A stretch of 64,000 nucleotides of DNA from Isochrysis galbana (Eukaryota; Haptophyta; Isochrysidales; Isochrysidaceae): positions 1,313,613-1,377,612 of the forward strand of contig CM030940.1 of assembly GCA_018136815.1 (NCBI GenBank). The letters are read 5' to 3'. The stretch's first letter is position 1, and each line of letters opens with the position of its first letter. The position numbers and the translations under genes are program-made. Of the stretch, positions 49,601 to 59,540 are shown piece by piece. The notes under the pieces were generated by a model, which searched no databases, was not told the origin of the DNA, and was given only the letters and a program-made list of their open reading frames with translations.

Positions 49601-50560
49601 CCACGCCAATCGCCGCCGCCGCCCTCGCGCATCGCGAAATAGTCGGCCGTGTGTGGCGCCGACGACTACGCCAACGTCACCCGGCCGAACGGGCCGAGTG
49701 CCCAACTTTTGACCGCTGCCGGGCGCGCTGCCGGCGCTTCCTCGGTCATCCACTACGATAGAATCCCATACCAGGCACCATATCCGAATATGCCGCCCGA
49801 GCAGCCACGCCAATCGCCGCCGCCGCCCTCGCGCATCGCGAAATAGTCGGCCGTTTGTGGCGCCGACGACTATGCGAACGTCACCCGGCCGAACGGGCCG
49901 AGTGCCCAACTTTTGACAGATACCGGGCGCGCTGCCGGCGTTTTCTCGGTCGTCCACTACGATAGAATCCCATACCAGGCACCATATTCGAATATGCCGC
50001 CCGAGCAGCCACGCCAATCGCCGCCGCCGCCCTCGCGCATCGCGAAGTAGTCGGCCGTGCGTGGCGCCGACGACTACGCCAACGTCACCTGGCCGAACGG
50101 GCCGAGTGCCCAACTTTCGACCGCTACCGGGCGCGCTGCCGGCGCTTTCTCGGTCATCCACTACGATAGAATCCCATACCAGGCACCATATCCGAATATG
50201 CCGCCCGAGCAGCCACGCCAATCGCCGCCGCCGCCCGCGCGCATCGCGAAGTAGTCTGCCGTGTGTGGCGCCGACGACTACGCGAACGTCACCCGGCCGA
50301 ATGGGCCGAGTGTCCAACTTTCGACCGCTGCCGGGCGCGCTGCCGGCGCTTTCTCGGTCATCCACTAAGATAGAATGACACAAAAGGCATCAATTGGAAA
50401 GATGCCACCCTAATAGCCACGCCAATCGCCGCCGCCGCCCGCGCACATCGCGTCGAAGTTGGCCCTGTGCAACACCGAAAACAAGACCAGGGCTACGGGC
50501 CGAACGGGCCCGAGTGCCCAACTTTCGAACGCGACTGCGCTTGCCGCTGGCACTTCCTTA
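46640..50560. repeat. Satellite-like tandem array, 204-bp unit, about 19 copies
   Basis: The marker GGCGCCGACGACTACG recurs every 204 bp from 46799 to 50267 (18 units), with a diverged partial unit before and a decayed one after (to about 50560). Units differ at a few fixed sites (for example TTTCG or TTTTG, GCTTCC or GTTTTC, GAATCCC or GAATGCCC, CCGCGCG or CCTCGCG). As 204 is a multiple of 3, one plus frame (46539-48488, 649 codons) and one minus frame (46949-48733, 594 codons) stay open by periodicity, giving 68-residue repeats; a third frame has a stop in every unit. Differences change residues in every frame, with no sign of synonymous preference, so I call it non-coding. Confidence 0.9.
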
Positions 50561-51408
50561 CCCCTCAGCTTGCATAGGGCAAGTTAACACTCTTCACATG
50601 AAATGGTTCCGCCCCAGGAGCCAAATTCATGTACCTAGCGGCCTCGGCGTACACCTTTGCGGTGAAGGCGGAGATGAGACGTGAACACGACACACACCAG
50701 CTCTCAAGATTTCGGATCAACGCTGGGCGCGAACGCGTGGGGCCGGGCCAGGAGGCTTTGGGGGTTACAGGCAGGCCCAGAACAGCCGGGTCGCGACCGG
50801 CCCGTCGCGCCGCACGGCCACTTGAAGAGCTGCACCTCCAGGCGTCCAATCGAGCGCTTGTCGACGTCAATAGGGGCCGTGGCCCTGGGCGTCGGGCCGG
50901 ATCGAATCGAGGCATTCCTGCGGTGCGAGGGGCCAGGATGGGTTAGTGCGAGTGTGTGCGACCCTCAAGAACCAGCGTGCGACCTACTAGTGACCCCCCA
51001 CCCTGCTCGCGAGAGCTCTGGGCTCTGCATGGCCACCACCTCCATGCCATTCTTCGGCCGATCGCGGGCGATCGGACGTCGCGGAAGCTCCGCGTTTCTA
51101 ATACTAATACTGATGCGCCCCACATTCACCACTCTGATTCCCTTCCGTGAGCGCCCCCCTCAATCTCCCAAAATAGCCCGCCACGCGCGGGGGAAGGGAG
51201 GGGGGTCCCTCACCGACGCCATTGCCCTTCGTGGGGCGGGAGGGGGTCGTTCGGAGGGGGGAGGGAGTTGCCGGGGCAGGTAGGGGGGGACCCTAAGGAA
51301 TCCTTGGACACCCAGGGGAGGTGGGAAATAGTGGTTAAAAATTAAAAAGAGTGAGTGACCGGGCTACCACTTCAATCTCTACATCACTAGCGCGTTTGAC
51401 GACGACGC
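50561..51408. other. Intergenic, nothing recognised
   Basis: No gene or repeat match is supported. Overlapping open frames on both strands are short and without features. Confidence 0.4.
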
Positions 51409-51490
51409 TCAAGGGTGCAACTCACCATCACCACGAATGAACTCGACAAATTCGTTGAAAATCTTTTCTTCGACCCATCGGCTGTCGAGC
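51409..51490 (-). repeat. Fragment encoding KIFNEFVEFIRGDGE-like text
   Basis: On the minus strand this reads RWVEEKIFNEFVEFIRGDGE. Its DNA matches 1345-1385 and, in part, 2165-2200 on the plus strand. Three copies of the same small segment suggest a decayed mobile-element gene. Confidence 0.55.
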
Positions 51491-51689
51491 TTGCCCCGCG
51501 CTCTCGCAAACGGTGCAATCTGGATCGCACAGCAAAACCACCCAACACCTCCAGTCATGGCCCCGGCCAGATCCGCGAAGACTGGACAGTTCAGCACAGT
51601 TCACAGTTCAAGTTCAATATATGGTGGCAAAGCAAGAAATCCACATCGAATGCCTCCAAACTCCAAGCCTCTGCTATTCTTGGGGAAAT

Positions 51690-51960
51690 AACTTCTTAAT
51701 AATCTCGCCGCGCGCGCGGCCCTGCACCTGCACAGCAACTTTGCAGCCACGCCCGCTTCCCTACTTCCTACTTATCCCCACATCCCCACCCCACGTGCCT
51801 TGCGGCTCGTCCCCTCGTGCGCTACTTAGGGGCCGGGGGCTGGGTGTTGGAGTTGGAGGTGTCCAGTGGCAGGTGGCAGGCGGCATATGCCGATCCCCAA
51901 TAGGCCCGTCTCTCGCCTTCCTCCTGCGCCATCGGGCTATCGGCTGTTTCGTGTCTTCTC
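51690..51960 (-). repeat. R3 repeat, copy 5, inverted
   Basis: ACTTCTTAATAATCTCG at the left is the reverse complement of the R3 tail; then GCCTTGCGGCTCGTCCCCTC, GTGCGCTACTTAGGGGCC, TCCAGTGGCAGGTGGCAGG, GCCGATCCCCAATAGG and CCATCGGGCTATCGGCT match the insertion at 33139-33440 block by block. Confidence 0.85.
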
Positions 51961-52047
51961 ACTGTATTAGAGGTCAGGTAGGCACGGTTTCTTGTGGCCG
52001 AGGGCGACTGTCGGGTGGTGAGCGGTTCACGGCGGGGGTTCGCGCAA

Positions 52048-52242
52048 CTAGGCGAGTTTTTCCGCTACGTCGAGCGCCTGTGCTATCAGGGATAGATTTG
52101 TGTTCATGACGATCAAGGAGCCTTTGCCGTCGGTCGTGAATATGGGGGCGCTGAGGTCGCGTGCGGATTTGATCTTCGGCTTCCTTCCCTGGGAAAGTCG
52201 CGTTCCGTCAAAAGAGGGCCAGGTGATTTTTTTGTCATCCAT
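52048..52242 (-). CDS. Small ORF of unknown function in the second foreign-looking island
   Basis: 64 residues from the ATG at 52242, with text such as MDDKKITWPSFDGTRLSQGR and GKGSLIVMNTNLSLIAQALD. It is less GC-biased than local genes and lies on the same strand, just downstream of the broken gene at 52341-53308, so the two could be parts of one former transcription unit. The end LDVAEKLA is followed by TAG. No family recognised. Confidence 0.4.
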   Translation of the reverse strand: MDDKKITWPSFDGTRLSQGRKPKIKSARDLSAPIFTTDGKGSLIVMNTNLSLIAQALDVAEKLA

Positions 52243-52340
52243 ATACTCTTGTTTTCTTTTTAGCCACACTAATATTAGTGGTACAAAGCTAATCACGCCC
52301 CCCCCCCCCCCCGCTCCTCTCAACACGCGGTGACTCCCAG

Positions 52341-53308
52341 CTACGCGGGCTGAGTTTTCATCTTCTTCGTCTTTTTCTCACATCCCTCTTCCTCGATCCT
52401 ATTGTCAACGTCGTTCTCCTGGCAGGCGACAATGTCGCTTGGCTGATCTTGGATGGCGAGGTCCGTGATGCGTGAGAGGATGTCGCTTGGCCGGTTCTCC
52501 AGCATGTAGAGTTTGCCAGCTGCTCGGCGCACTTGCACCATGGGATTCGTTTCAGCGTACGCGACCGCCATGATGTATTCCATGCAGAGGTACGCGACGG
52601 CGGCCTGCTCTCCAATGTATCTGGTATTTGGGACTGGGATCTTGTCGTACTCGTCGGAGTAGTCGCCGACGAGCATGAGCTGTGCCTTGCACCAACGGCC
52701 CATGTATGGCTCGATGAGTGCCCACATCGACGGGTAGCATTCCTTGGCCAAATCCACGCGGAAGTCTCCACATCCACGGCCCATGCCGGAGGCTGCCCTT
52801 GATATTAAGGAGAATTTTGCGCGCAGCATAATATGTCGAAAAAGGAGAATTTGATTGATATTAAGTCGAATGATGCGAACGAACCCGTTTTTGGAGCGAC
52901 GTATAGGTGGTATACCTCTTTTTCTTTTTTGCCTTGAGTGACGATGATGCCCTCGGGGGTGACCACCTTGGTGCGCTCCTAGTTGCTTTGGAGGAAGATG
53001 AATCCCTGATTTTCGACCGCTTTCGCCAGGGAGTTGATGGTGATGAGTTCTTTCATCTCGAATTTGTAATTTCGTACGACGAGGTGCGCTGAGACGTCTT
53101 GGAACGCGTTCGCCAGTGCCCGTGAGGATGCTTGGGGAAGTTCGTGCGCTTTGTCGTCCAAGGTCTTGTCGTATTTGATGTTGATGGGCGCCGGGATGCC
53201 TATCATCTGGAAGCTCGTGACATTCTTGAATGTGGCGCGAAATTGATTCGCGCAATCGGCCGTCACGAGGATCTCCTCCCATGGTCCTGCGGCGCTTTTG
53301 GCGATGTG
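52341..53308 (-). pseudogene. Broken gene of unknown family, probably foreign
   Basis: Protein-like text begins at once inside the R2 element boundary (LRHIAKSAAGPWEEILVTAD), runs to NQGFIFLQSN, meets a TAG at 52979-52981, and continues in the same frame as ERTKVVTPEGIIVTQGKKEK and VYHLYVAPKTGSFASFDLIS. A 56-bp duplication-like insert (direct repeat TTGATATTAAG at 52799 and 52855) then shifts the frame; beyond it the text resumes: RAASGMGRGCGDFRVDLAKE, YMGRWCKAQLMLVGDYSDEY, NTRYIGEQAAVAYLCMEYIM, ending EKKTKKMKTQPA. The 5' end was removed by the R2 insertion. The composition is unlike host genes. I cannot name the family; a viral or phage-like structural or replication protein is only a guess. 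Confidence 0.55.
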
Positions 53309-53556
53309 TCTGAGGCCGCCGCCAGCCCGGTAGGCATAGGAGGAAGGGGGGAACGGATCACCGGGGGGGGGGGGGGGCACCGGACCATATCTAAGCCCTT
53401 CACCCCGATCCCGATCCCCCTAGTAGTGCAGGGGGGAGCCGCCTGATGGCGGAGGGGCGAGGGCCGGGGGAGCGGGGGAGTGGGGATGTAGAAAGTATAC
53501 TACGTGTAGGTAGTGGTTCCATGCGCCGCGAGTGCGGTAAGAATATTATGAAGTTT
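53309..53556 (+). repeat. R2 repeat, copy 2
   Basis: GAGGCCGCCGCCAGCCCGG at the left, GGAGGAAGGGGGGAACGGAT, G-run, CCATATCTAAGCCC, CCCCTAGTAGTGCAG, GCCGCCTGATGGCGG, GTGCGGTAAGAATATTATG, then AAG and a T-run of 9. It replaces the 5' end of the broken gene at 52341. Confidence 0.88.
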
Positions 53557-54207
53557 TTTTTTGAGCCCGAGGCATGCCATGAATTAGCCAAGTAAATAAA
53601 ACGGTCATCAAATGGCTCAAGGCAAAAATGTCTTCCACTCATTCAAGTGTTTTTGAACATCGGGCACGAGCAGATGGAGGAGCCTTTCTTTATGCATTAG
53701 ACATTCGAGCACGAGTGAGAGCACACACCGACGGTACCTCCACGGAAGAAGGGAGAGCACTATGGGCACAAGAATCACGAGAGAGGAAAGCTTGCTTAAT
53801 GAGGGCGGGGGAACGCCGAGAGGGAAGCGCCTCTCTCCTGTTCGGGAAAAGGGGCCTTAGAAGATGAAAGCTGCAGTCCTTCTACCCGCAAATGCTCACA
53901 GCTCACAACGCAAGCGAGCAAGCAGCAACTTCAAAGCGGCAACAACGAATGTTAGTAAAACGCCTCATTCCATTCGACCCCTCTTTCGCGGAGATGTTGC
54001 TCATGGTAGCATCATTGTTGAGGTCCTACCCTCAGCCCGACCGACTGTTGCCCTCTGACGGGGCGAGAGCCACGAGAGCGTACATGGAGGATTTCTAATC
54101 TCCTCGTTGGAGCTCGGGTAATGATTGGAGACCGCCCGTTTTTCGCAGCATGTGCCGCGACCGGAAATGTCCATCCATCAAATATGTCAATCCATCGGCG
54201 CCATGGA
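53557..54207. other. Intergenic, nothing recognised
   Basis: 3' flank of the fusion gene; an ATG-containing frame at 53628-53867 has no features. Confidence 0.4.
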
Positions 54208-57200
54208 TTAGAGCCGCGATTTAGGCGGCATCTCCCTGGCCTTCAACTCATCGAGAGCCAACTCAGCAATGACAACATCCTGCACGGCGACGCCCGTCGA
54301 ATCGAAGATGACTAAGCACGGGCAGTCGTCGGACGTTAGAGCTCTCACACCACTCGCGTTCGGCTCGATACCCATCCCTTGGACACCGCCCACACATTCA
54401 CCAATTTCCTGAATCTGCGGAACCGCCTGGCTGACATCCGTGCAGGCTTGCCCCTTTGGCTCGGCGACTCCGCCGTGCGCGCTTGCACTGAGCGCAATCT
54501 TGCCCTCCCGAGCTGCGTGTTGGCTTTCGCCGCGCTCGGCGCATTGGGTTCGCGAATCCACGATGAGTAGATCGGCCGCTGCGACAACTTCCACGTCAAG
54601 CTCTTGCTTGCCAGGGGCGTCTGCGCCGATTGCCACGACAAGCACACGCCGCCCCTTCAGCCAATCGTATTCCACGAGAGGAGAACGAGAGGGTGTCACC
54701 GTGACAATTATGCCGGCCGCCACACATGCCTCTCGCGCCGACCCAACTGCTAAGGCGTGCCAGCCGTCGCGCTGCAGCTCAAGCGCAAGGGTCTCTGCTT
54801 GTGCCGGTCGGCGTGCCCATAACTTGACGGTACGGCAAGACGTGACGGCCGCAAGCATGCGCAACTGGTAGCGCGCTTGTACGCCGCATCCGATGACCCC
54901 GATGCAACCTGGGTGGCGTGGCGCAAAGAGACGAGCCGCGAGTGCTCCCGCGGCAGCGGTGCGAAGCTCTGTGAGCAAACCTCCATCCAAGAGCACGGCG
55001 AGAGGCGCGAAAGTCCGCTGCGAGAAGACGAGCATTATTCCCGAGTTGAGCCCGCCGCCACCAGAAGCAATCTGTGAGGGGAGCAGTTGGTGGCGGCCAC
55101 AAGGGTGTTTGGCCACATGGCAAGCAAAAGCGGGCTTTGGGGAGGGGACCGCTACGAGGGGTTTGTGTGTGAGGGGCGAGAAAGTAAGAGCACCAGCGCG
55201 CCTTTGTGACAAAGGTCTCGCCGCCATGGATGTATCCACTCTTGACGCAGGCCTGAGCGTCCGAGTGCCCGATGAATGGCGCGAGCGGCAGCTGGCCCAT
55301 CGTCTGAGGCGGGGGCACCGATACCCTACCCGCCGAATATTCAACGAACCCATGGGCCACGGTGTCAATGACGCGCGAGGGAGGCACGGTGGCCATCACC
55401 GCGGCGATGGCTGCAGAGTGATACACGAGGGGTGATGGAGCCACCCCCGAGGCCGCCGTGGCAAGAGACGCGACGTGGCTTTCGGCGCAACTCGAGACGG
55501 CTGCGCCGGCCGCAAGCAATTCGCCGCCATGCCTAATTTGATCCCCGCGTCGTGTTCTAGCTTCGTCTTCCACGGCGCGACGGAGTTCCGCGGCCCACAT
55601 CGCGACCTTGGCATCGGAATTGCCCCCGTCCCGCGGCACACCGAGAACACGGAAGTGGCGTGGGAGGTTGCGAAGCTTTTCGATGCAATGCAGCTTCGGC
55701 GCTGGCAAGCCGGCACGGACCATGGTGTCGCTGAATTTGGCTGGGTGAGCAGTGACAATACAGACGAGGCCTCCTACAGCGGCGCCGCTGGCCTTCAAAG
55801 CCTTTCGTATGGCGGGTGAGTTGGCGGCGTGCACACCCACGGCTGAATGCGGATCGAGCACCACTCCATGCCGCGCCGCCATCTCACGCATTGTTGCGAG
55901 CGTCTCGCCATCGCTTACGGAGGCTGAACAGAACACAGAGGAGATAGCCTTGAGCGTGGTCGTGTCAACATGGGCGGTCCCATGGGCGGAGAAAGTGGTC
56001 ATGAACTGGTGGACGGCCACAGTATCGCCGCAGGTGGCAAAGTAGAGGAGGCGCTCCAAGTTGTAGGCCAGCTAGGGGCGGGGCGTCGTAGAGGTGCAAA
56101 GTGTGGGTGGAAAGTGGACACGAGCCGGCAACCAAATACGACCATAGGGGCGATGGGCCATCCGGCCCCCCAACAAATATCGCGAGTTCGGGAGCGCGCA
56201 AGCGCCGGGCTGAGGCGTGAAGGTGCATTCACCTGGATGTCCATCGCTGGTGATAGTGTCTGCACGTTGGGCCCGATGCACATGTCTCCCCTGCTGATAG
56301 TGCGGTGTACAATGTCGTTGGCATTGGTTGCACAGACGATGCCGCCAATGTGAACACCCATCAACTTCGCAATATATCCACTCAACGCGTTGCCAAAGGC
56401 TCCTGTGGGGACAACAAAGGCGACGGGCGCTTGGGCTGTTGGATCGAGCTGCAGCGCTGCCCAGATGTAATAGGAAATTTGCGCCACGATGCGTGCCCAG
56501 TTGATTGAGTTGACAGACACCACCCCATTTTTCGACATGAAGGCGGCGTCGGAGAAGAGGATCTTCAATGCACGAGCCTATCGAGGAGGGCACAAGCTGG
56601 TGTTGCTGGACGGCGGGGCTGCTCGTTCCAGCGCAACACAGCGGCGATCACTTCTCGGGGCGTGGTGCGGTCTTAAAGGCGTGCCTGTTCGTCTGTGTCG
56701 CCGTCAGTGCGAAAGACGGTCACGTTGCGCTCGTGAACGGTTACCATCTGCAACTCTTGCTCCGGCGTTACCCGTGACCGCGGATAGATGCAGAAGATAG
56801 AGACATTTTCAAGGCCACGCACGGCAGCGATGGCAGCCGGACCGGTGTCGCCTGACGTCTCAATCACAATGTTGGCATGCGCCGCCCTTCGGCTCAGATA
56901 GTGCTCCAGCAGCCGTGCGACCACTTGCTGGCCTACGTCCTTGAACGCGAGAGTGGGGCCCAGCGACGCGTCGAGCAGCCACATATCGCCAACGGGCGTG
57001 AGCGGCATTGCGGGCGGCGGTGGATCGTCGTCATCGTCGGCGGAATCGCACGTGTTGAAGCTGGCGAACGCGGCGACGCCGATTCCCTCGCACTCTTCGG
57101 CAGTCAGCTCCGTGAAGAGCTCAAGCAGCCTCGCGCACACGTGGCCCACGTCGAGCTGGGCCCACGAGGTGAGTTGGGTGGCGGTGAGGCGAGGGAGGGA

Positions 57201-57299
57201 CTCGGGGACGTAGAGGCCCCCATCCGGAGCGTACGCGCTCAGCAGAGCCTGCTCAAATGGCACGGTGCCGCCGCCACCGCGTGTGGAGACGTAGCGCAT
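54208..57299 (-). CDS. Fusion enzyme: threonine-synthase-like (THNSL2-type) PLP domain + ornithine cyclodeaminase/mu-crystallin domain
   Basis: Exons (minus): 57299-56685, 56577-56233, 56071-55202, 55071-54208; 897 residues, all junctions phase 0. Introns 1 and 3 have GC donors (CAG|GCACGC, AAG|GCGCGC). Residues 1-460 are threonine-synthase-like: RYVSTRGG, GPTLAFKD with the PLP lysine K120, ETSGDTG (147-153) for the cofactor phosphate, SINWAR (229-234) and VPTGAFGNALSGYIAK (from 261), the last closer to THNSL2 phospholyases than to true threonine synthase (PTGNFGD). After a linker, residues about 535-897 are the OCD/mu-crystallin fold: YSAGRVSVPP, VKSGYIHGG, LTELRTAAAGA, the NAD(P)-binding GVIGCGVQARYQ (671-675 core), VAIGADAPGKQELD and FDSTGVAVQDV. 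Both halves share exon 3, so the fusion is not a gene-prediction artefact. In staphyloferrin B synthesis, separate SbnA (PLP enzyme) and SbnB (OCD family) make 2,3-diaminopropionate; a similar two-step role is possible here. No targeting signal is evident. Confidence 0.88.
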
Positions 57300-57610
57300 C
57301 GGGCGCGACCAACCCTGCGGCGCCGGCGGCCTGCGAGCGTTTCTACAAGTAGGAGTGTGATTCTTCTGTAACCGCTGCCCCCATCCCTCGCAGGGAGAAG
57401 AGACTTCTGTTGGACCTGCGGTCCGTCCGAAGCGGCGCCCCGCGCCCTGCTTGCGACATTCGGTCCTATTCTTTTATTCTCCGCATCCCGTCCGTTGGAC
57501 CCAACCCTGACAGCATCCTGCACTGTACCCTGTGTGTGTGGAGAGAGAGAGAGAGATCACTACTGTCGTCCAGTCCGCGTGAAACCCCAGTGAAGCTGCC
57601 GCCGCAAGCG
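57300..57610. other. 5' flank of the fusion gene
   Basis: Probably includes promoter and leader of the minus-strand fusion gene. Contains a GAGAGAGAGAGAG run near 57541. No TATA-like motif at an obvious position. Confidence 0.35.
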
Positions 57611-57640
57611 GGAGGGGGGGGGGGGGGGGGGGGGGGGGGG
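57611..57640 (+). repeat. Poly(G) tract, about 27 G
   Basis: The longest of many G-runs in the window (others at 1966, 17336, 22779, 25619). It lies about 310 bp upstream of the fusion-gene start codon. Such runs can form G-quadruplexes and are hard to sequence, so the length is uncertain. Confidence 0.8.
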
Positions 57641-58014
57641 CGAACCAGCGAACCAGGCTGCCGCAATGCGCAAAGCGTGCTTGGATCCCACTTATTTTAA
57701 CTTACTGATATTGATACGTACTACTAAAGACTAAAGAATCGCTGGTCGCAGTACTACTACTACATACGTATCACAAATACGTAATACGGATAAAAAATCT
57801 TTAAGAAATCCCGCTGCCTATGCGGCGTGAGGCAGCGTGCCGGTGCTACTCCTCCCTACTACCCACTACCCACCTATCCTTGACCCCGGTTGTCAAAGCT
57901 ATCGTCAGGTGTCATGTCCACGGGGCCTAACGGCCTAATAACGAACACAACCTGACATCAGTGACGTCAGACCCGACGTCAGGTTACAACACTCATAATA
58001 AACTAAAATAGTTA
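57641..58014 (-). repeat. LINE-tail-type repeat (57785-57890) in otherwise empty DNA
   Basis: The reverse complement of 57785-57890 reads GTAGTAGGGAGG, ACGCTGCCTCACGCCGCAT, GCGGGATTTCTTAAAGA and T-runs, matching 36305-36380. On its right, 57900-57990 holds several GACGTCAG/CTGACGTC-type words in both orientations. No gene. Confidence 0.65.
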
Positions 58015-58616
58015 CTACCTCCGTTCCAAAACTGAGATGCCTCGCACGCTTTGGGTTGAATGGAAGGGCCACAAACTTCAACTAGGGGCTCCATCAAAGG
58101 TATGGTGTTGGGGAGGGTACATTGGGGCTTAACATAAGAGCTCTTGAAAGGTCATTAGCATGCGGCTACGCCTAGAGCCAATGCGACAAGCATACGCACT
58201 CTATTGACTGTCAGAACGAACGCTCCGTGGGCCAAATCATACACTCATTCCCACCATCTACCTCCATAATCTTTGCCAACACCCAGCGCTTGGTGTCAAA
58301 CAAATGCCTGCGCCAAGGTGATGTTATAAGCGTGTTCATGGAGCACTCTCTCGAACCAACTCCTTTGCCTCCTCAGGGCAAGAGGGCCAAAGCGCGGCAG
58401 CCAGCCACCCGCGCCGGTTCGCGCCGCGCGCAACTTTTCGCACCTTTATGAAATGAAAACTCATCATTTCTTTTGTTTTCGTCATGCTGTCTTCTCTTCC
58501 ATCGCATCTGGCATACGCCCCAATGTACCCGCAACATGTCTCGATCATTCGAGTTTCATTTTGTAACCCCCTTTAAGAGACATTTCCTTGGATCCTGAGT
58601 TTTGGAACGGAGGTAG
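58015..58616. mobile_element. Stowaway/mariner-like non-autonomous element, 602 bp
   Basis: Terminal inverted repeats CTACCTCCGTTCCAAAACT (19 bp, perfect; partly matching beyond) and TA on both sides (58013-58014 and 58617-58618). This is the layout of Tc1/mariner-derived MITEs, whose plant members (Stowaway) have very similar CTCCCTCCGTCCC ends. The interior has no transposase frame. Confidence 0.9.
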
Positions 58617-59307
58617 TATTATAATTATATTAGTAGTATAATTATTGAATGGTAAGGCTAGTAACCGGATAGCTGGGTATCTAGATACCCAGCTACTCAC
58701 CACCCATTTCCACTACCCACCTCCATGCGGGTAGGGGCGTCTCTCCTACCCACTGGGTCTGGGTAGTGAAACGTCACTATTCAGGATACTCATGCGAGTA
58801 GGGCGGCGGAGCCGCCCATTAATAGCAGTGCGCGCGCGCTACCGCGCGCATGCCAACGGCCGCTTGTGTCGCGTTTTTGGCTTTATCGGGCGCATGCTGT
58901 AGTAGCAATAGCTTCCTAGCTACACTGTGTACTGTGTGTTGTGCCTCTGCACAAATGTATTGGATATACATAGAGTAATATACATGATCAACACACGCAC
59001 TGCACACGCATGTGCGCACGCAGCACGCAGATAGCACACAGCGGCACAAGTGCAAAGATGCCTCGCGCGACAAAGGAGAACACAAACACACACACTCTGA
59101 CTCTGCTCACGGGGACACTCATGGGCAATTATGTGCCGCGAGCAAGGCGTGCTCTAGAATGTCATCACGTTGACCGCGTCATGATTCTCAGATCGAAAAA
59201 TAGAACACCTCTAGCTCAAGCTACAAGCATGTGGTGGATTGGGAATTGTGGAGCAAATCCAAAAAGCAAAAAGCTTAATTAAAGCTTGGAGATTGGGCGG
59301 GACCGAG
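58617..59307. repeat. AT-rich and palindromic DNA including a perfect 24-bp palindrome
   Basis: 58671-58694 is a perfect palindrome (half-site AGCTGGGTATCT). Around it are repeated CTACCCAC/GTGGGTAG-type words in both orientations (58690-58770) and a CGCGCGCG block at 58829. The rest holds no gene. Confidence 0.6.
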
Positions 59308-59540
59308 GCCGCCGCCAGCCCGGTAGGCATAGGAGGAAGGGGGGAACGGATCGCCGGGGGGGGGCGCGGGCCACCGACCATATCTAAGCCCTTTTCCCCT
59401 ATCCCCCTAGTAGTGCACGGGGGAGTCGCCTGATGGCGGGGGGGAAAGGGCCGGGGGAGTGGGGGTGTAGAAAGTTTCCTACGTGAGTAGAAAGTAGAGG
59501 ATGCACGGTCGCGTGTGCGGTGAGACTATTAAGAAATTAA
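59308..59540 (+). repeat. R2 repeat, copy 3
   Basis: GAGGCCGCCGCCAGCCCGG, TAGGCATAGGAGGAAGGGGG, GAACGGATCGCCGG, CCATATCTAAGCCC, CCCCTAGTAGTGCACGG, CGCCTGATGGCGG, GTGGGGGTGTAGAAAG and TGTGCGGTGAGACTATTAAG at the end. Nearly identical to copy 2 in its first 60 bp. Confidence 0.88.

Noticed and set aside
46539-50383. Long repeat proteins on both strands of the satellite (649, 594 and 396 codons)
   Set aside because: They stay open because the 204-bp unit is a multiple of three. No frame shows preference for silent differences.
46640-50560. CRISPR-like or gene-cassette array
   Set aside because: Units are contiguous without unique spacers, and the DNA is eukaryotic.
54208-57299. True threonine synthase as the name for the first half of the fusion
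   Set aside because: The PTGAFGNALSGYIAK segment differs from PTGNFGD of true threonine synthases and is nearer to THNSL2-type phospholyases.
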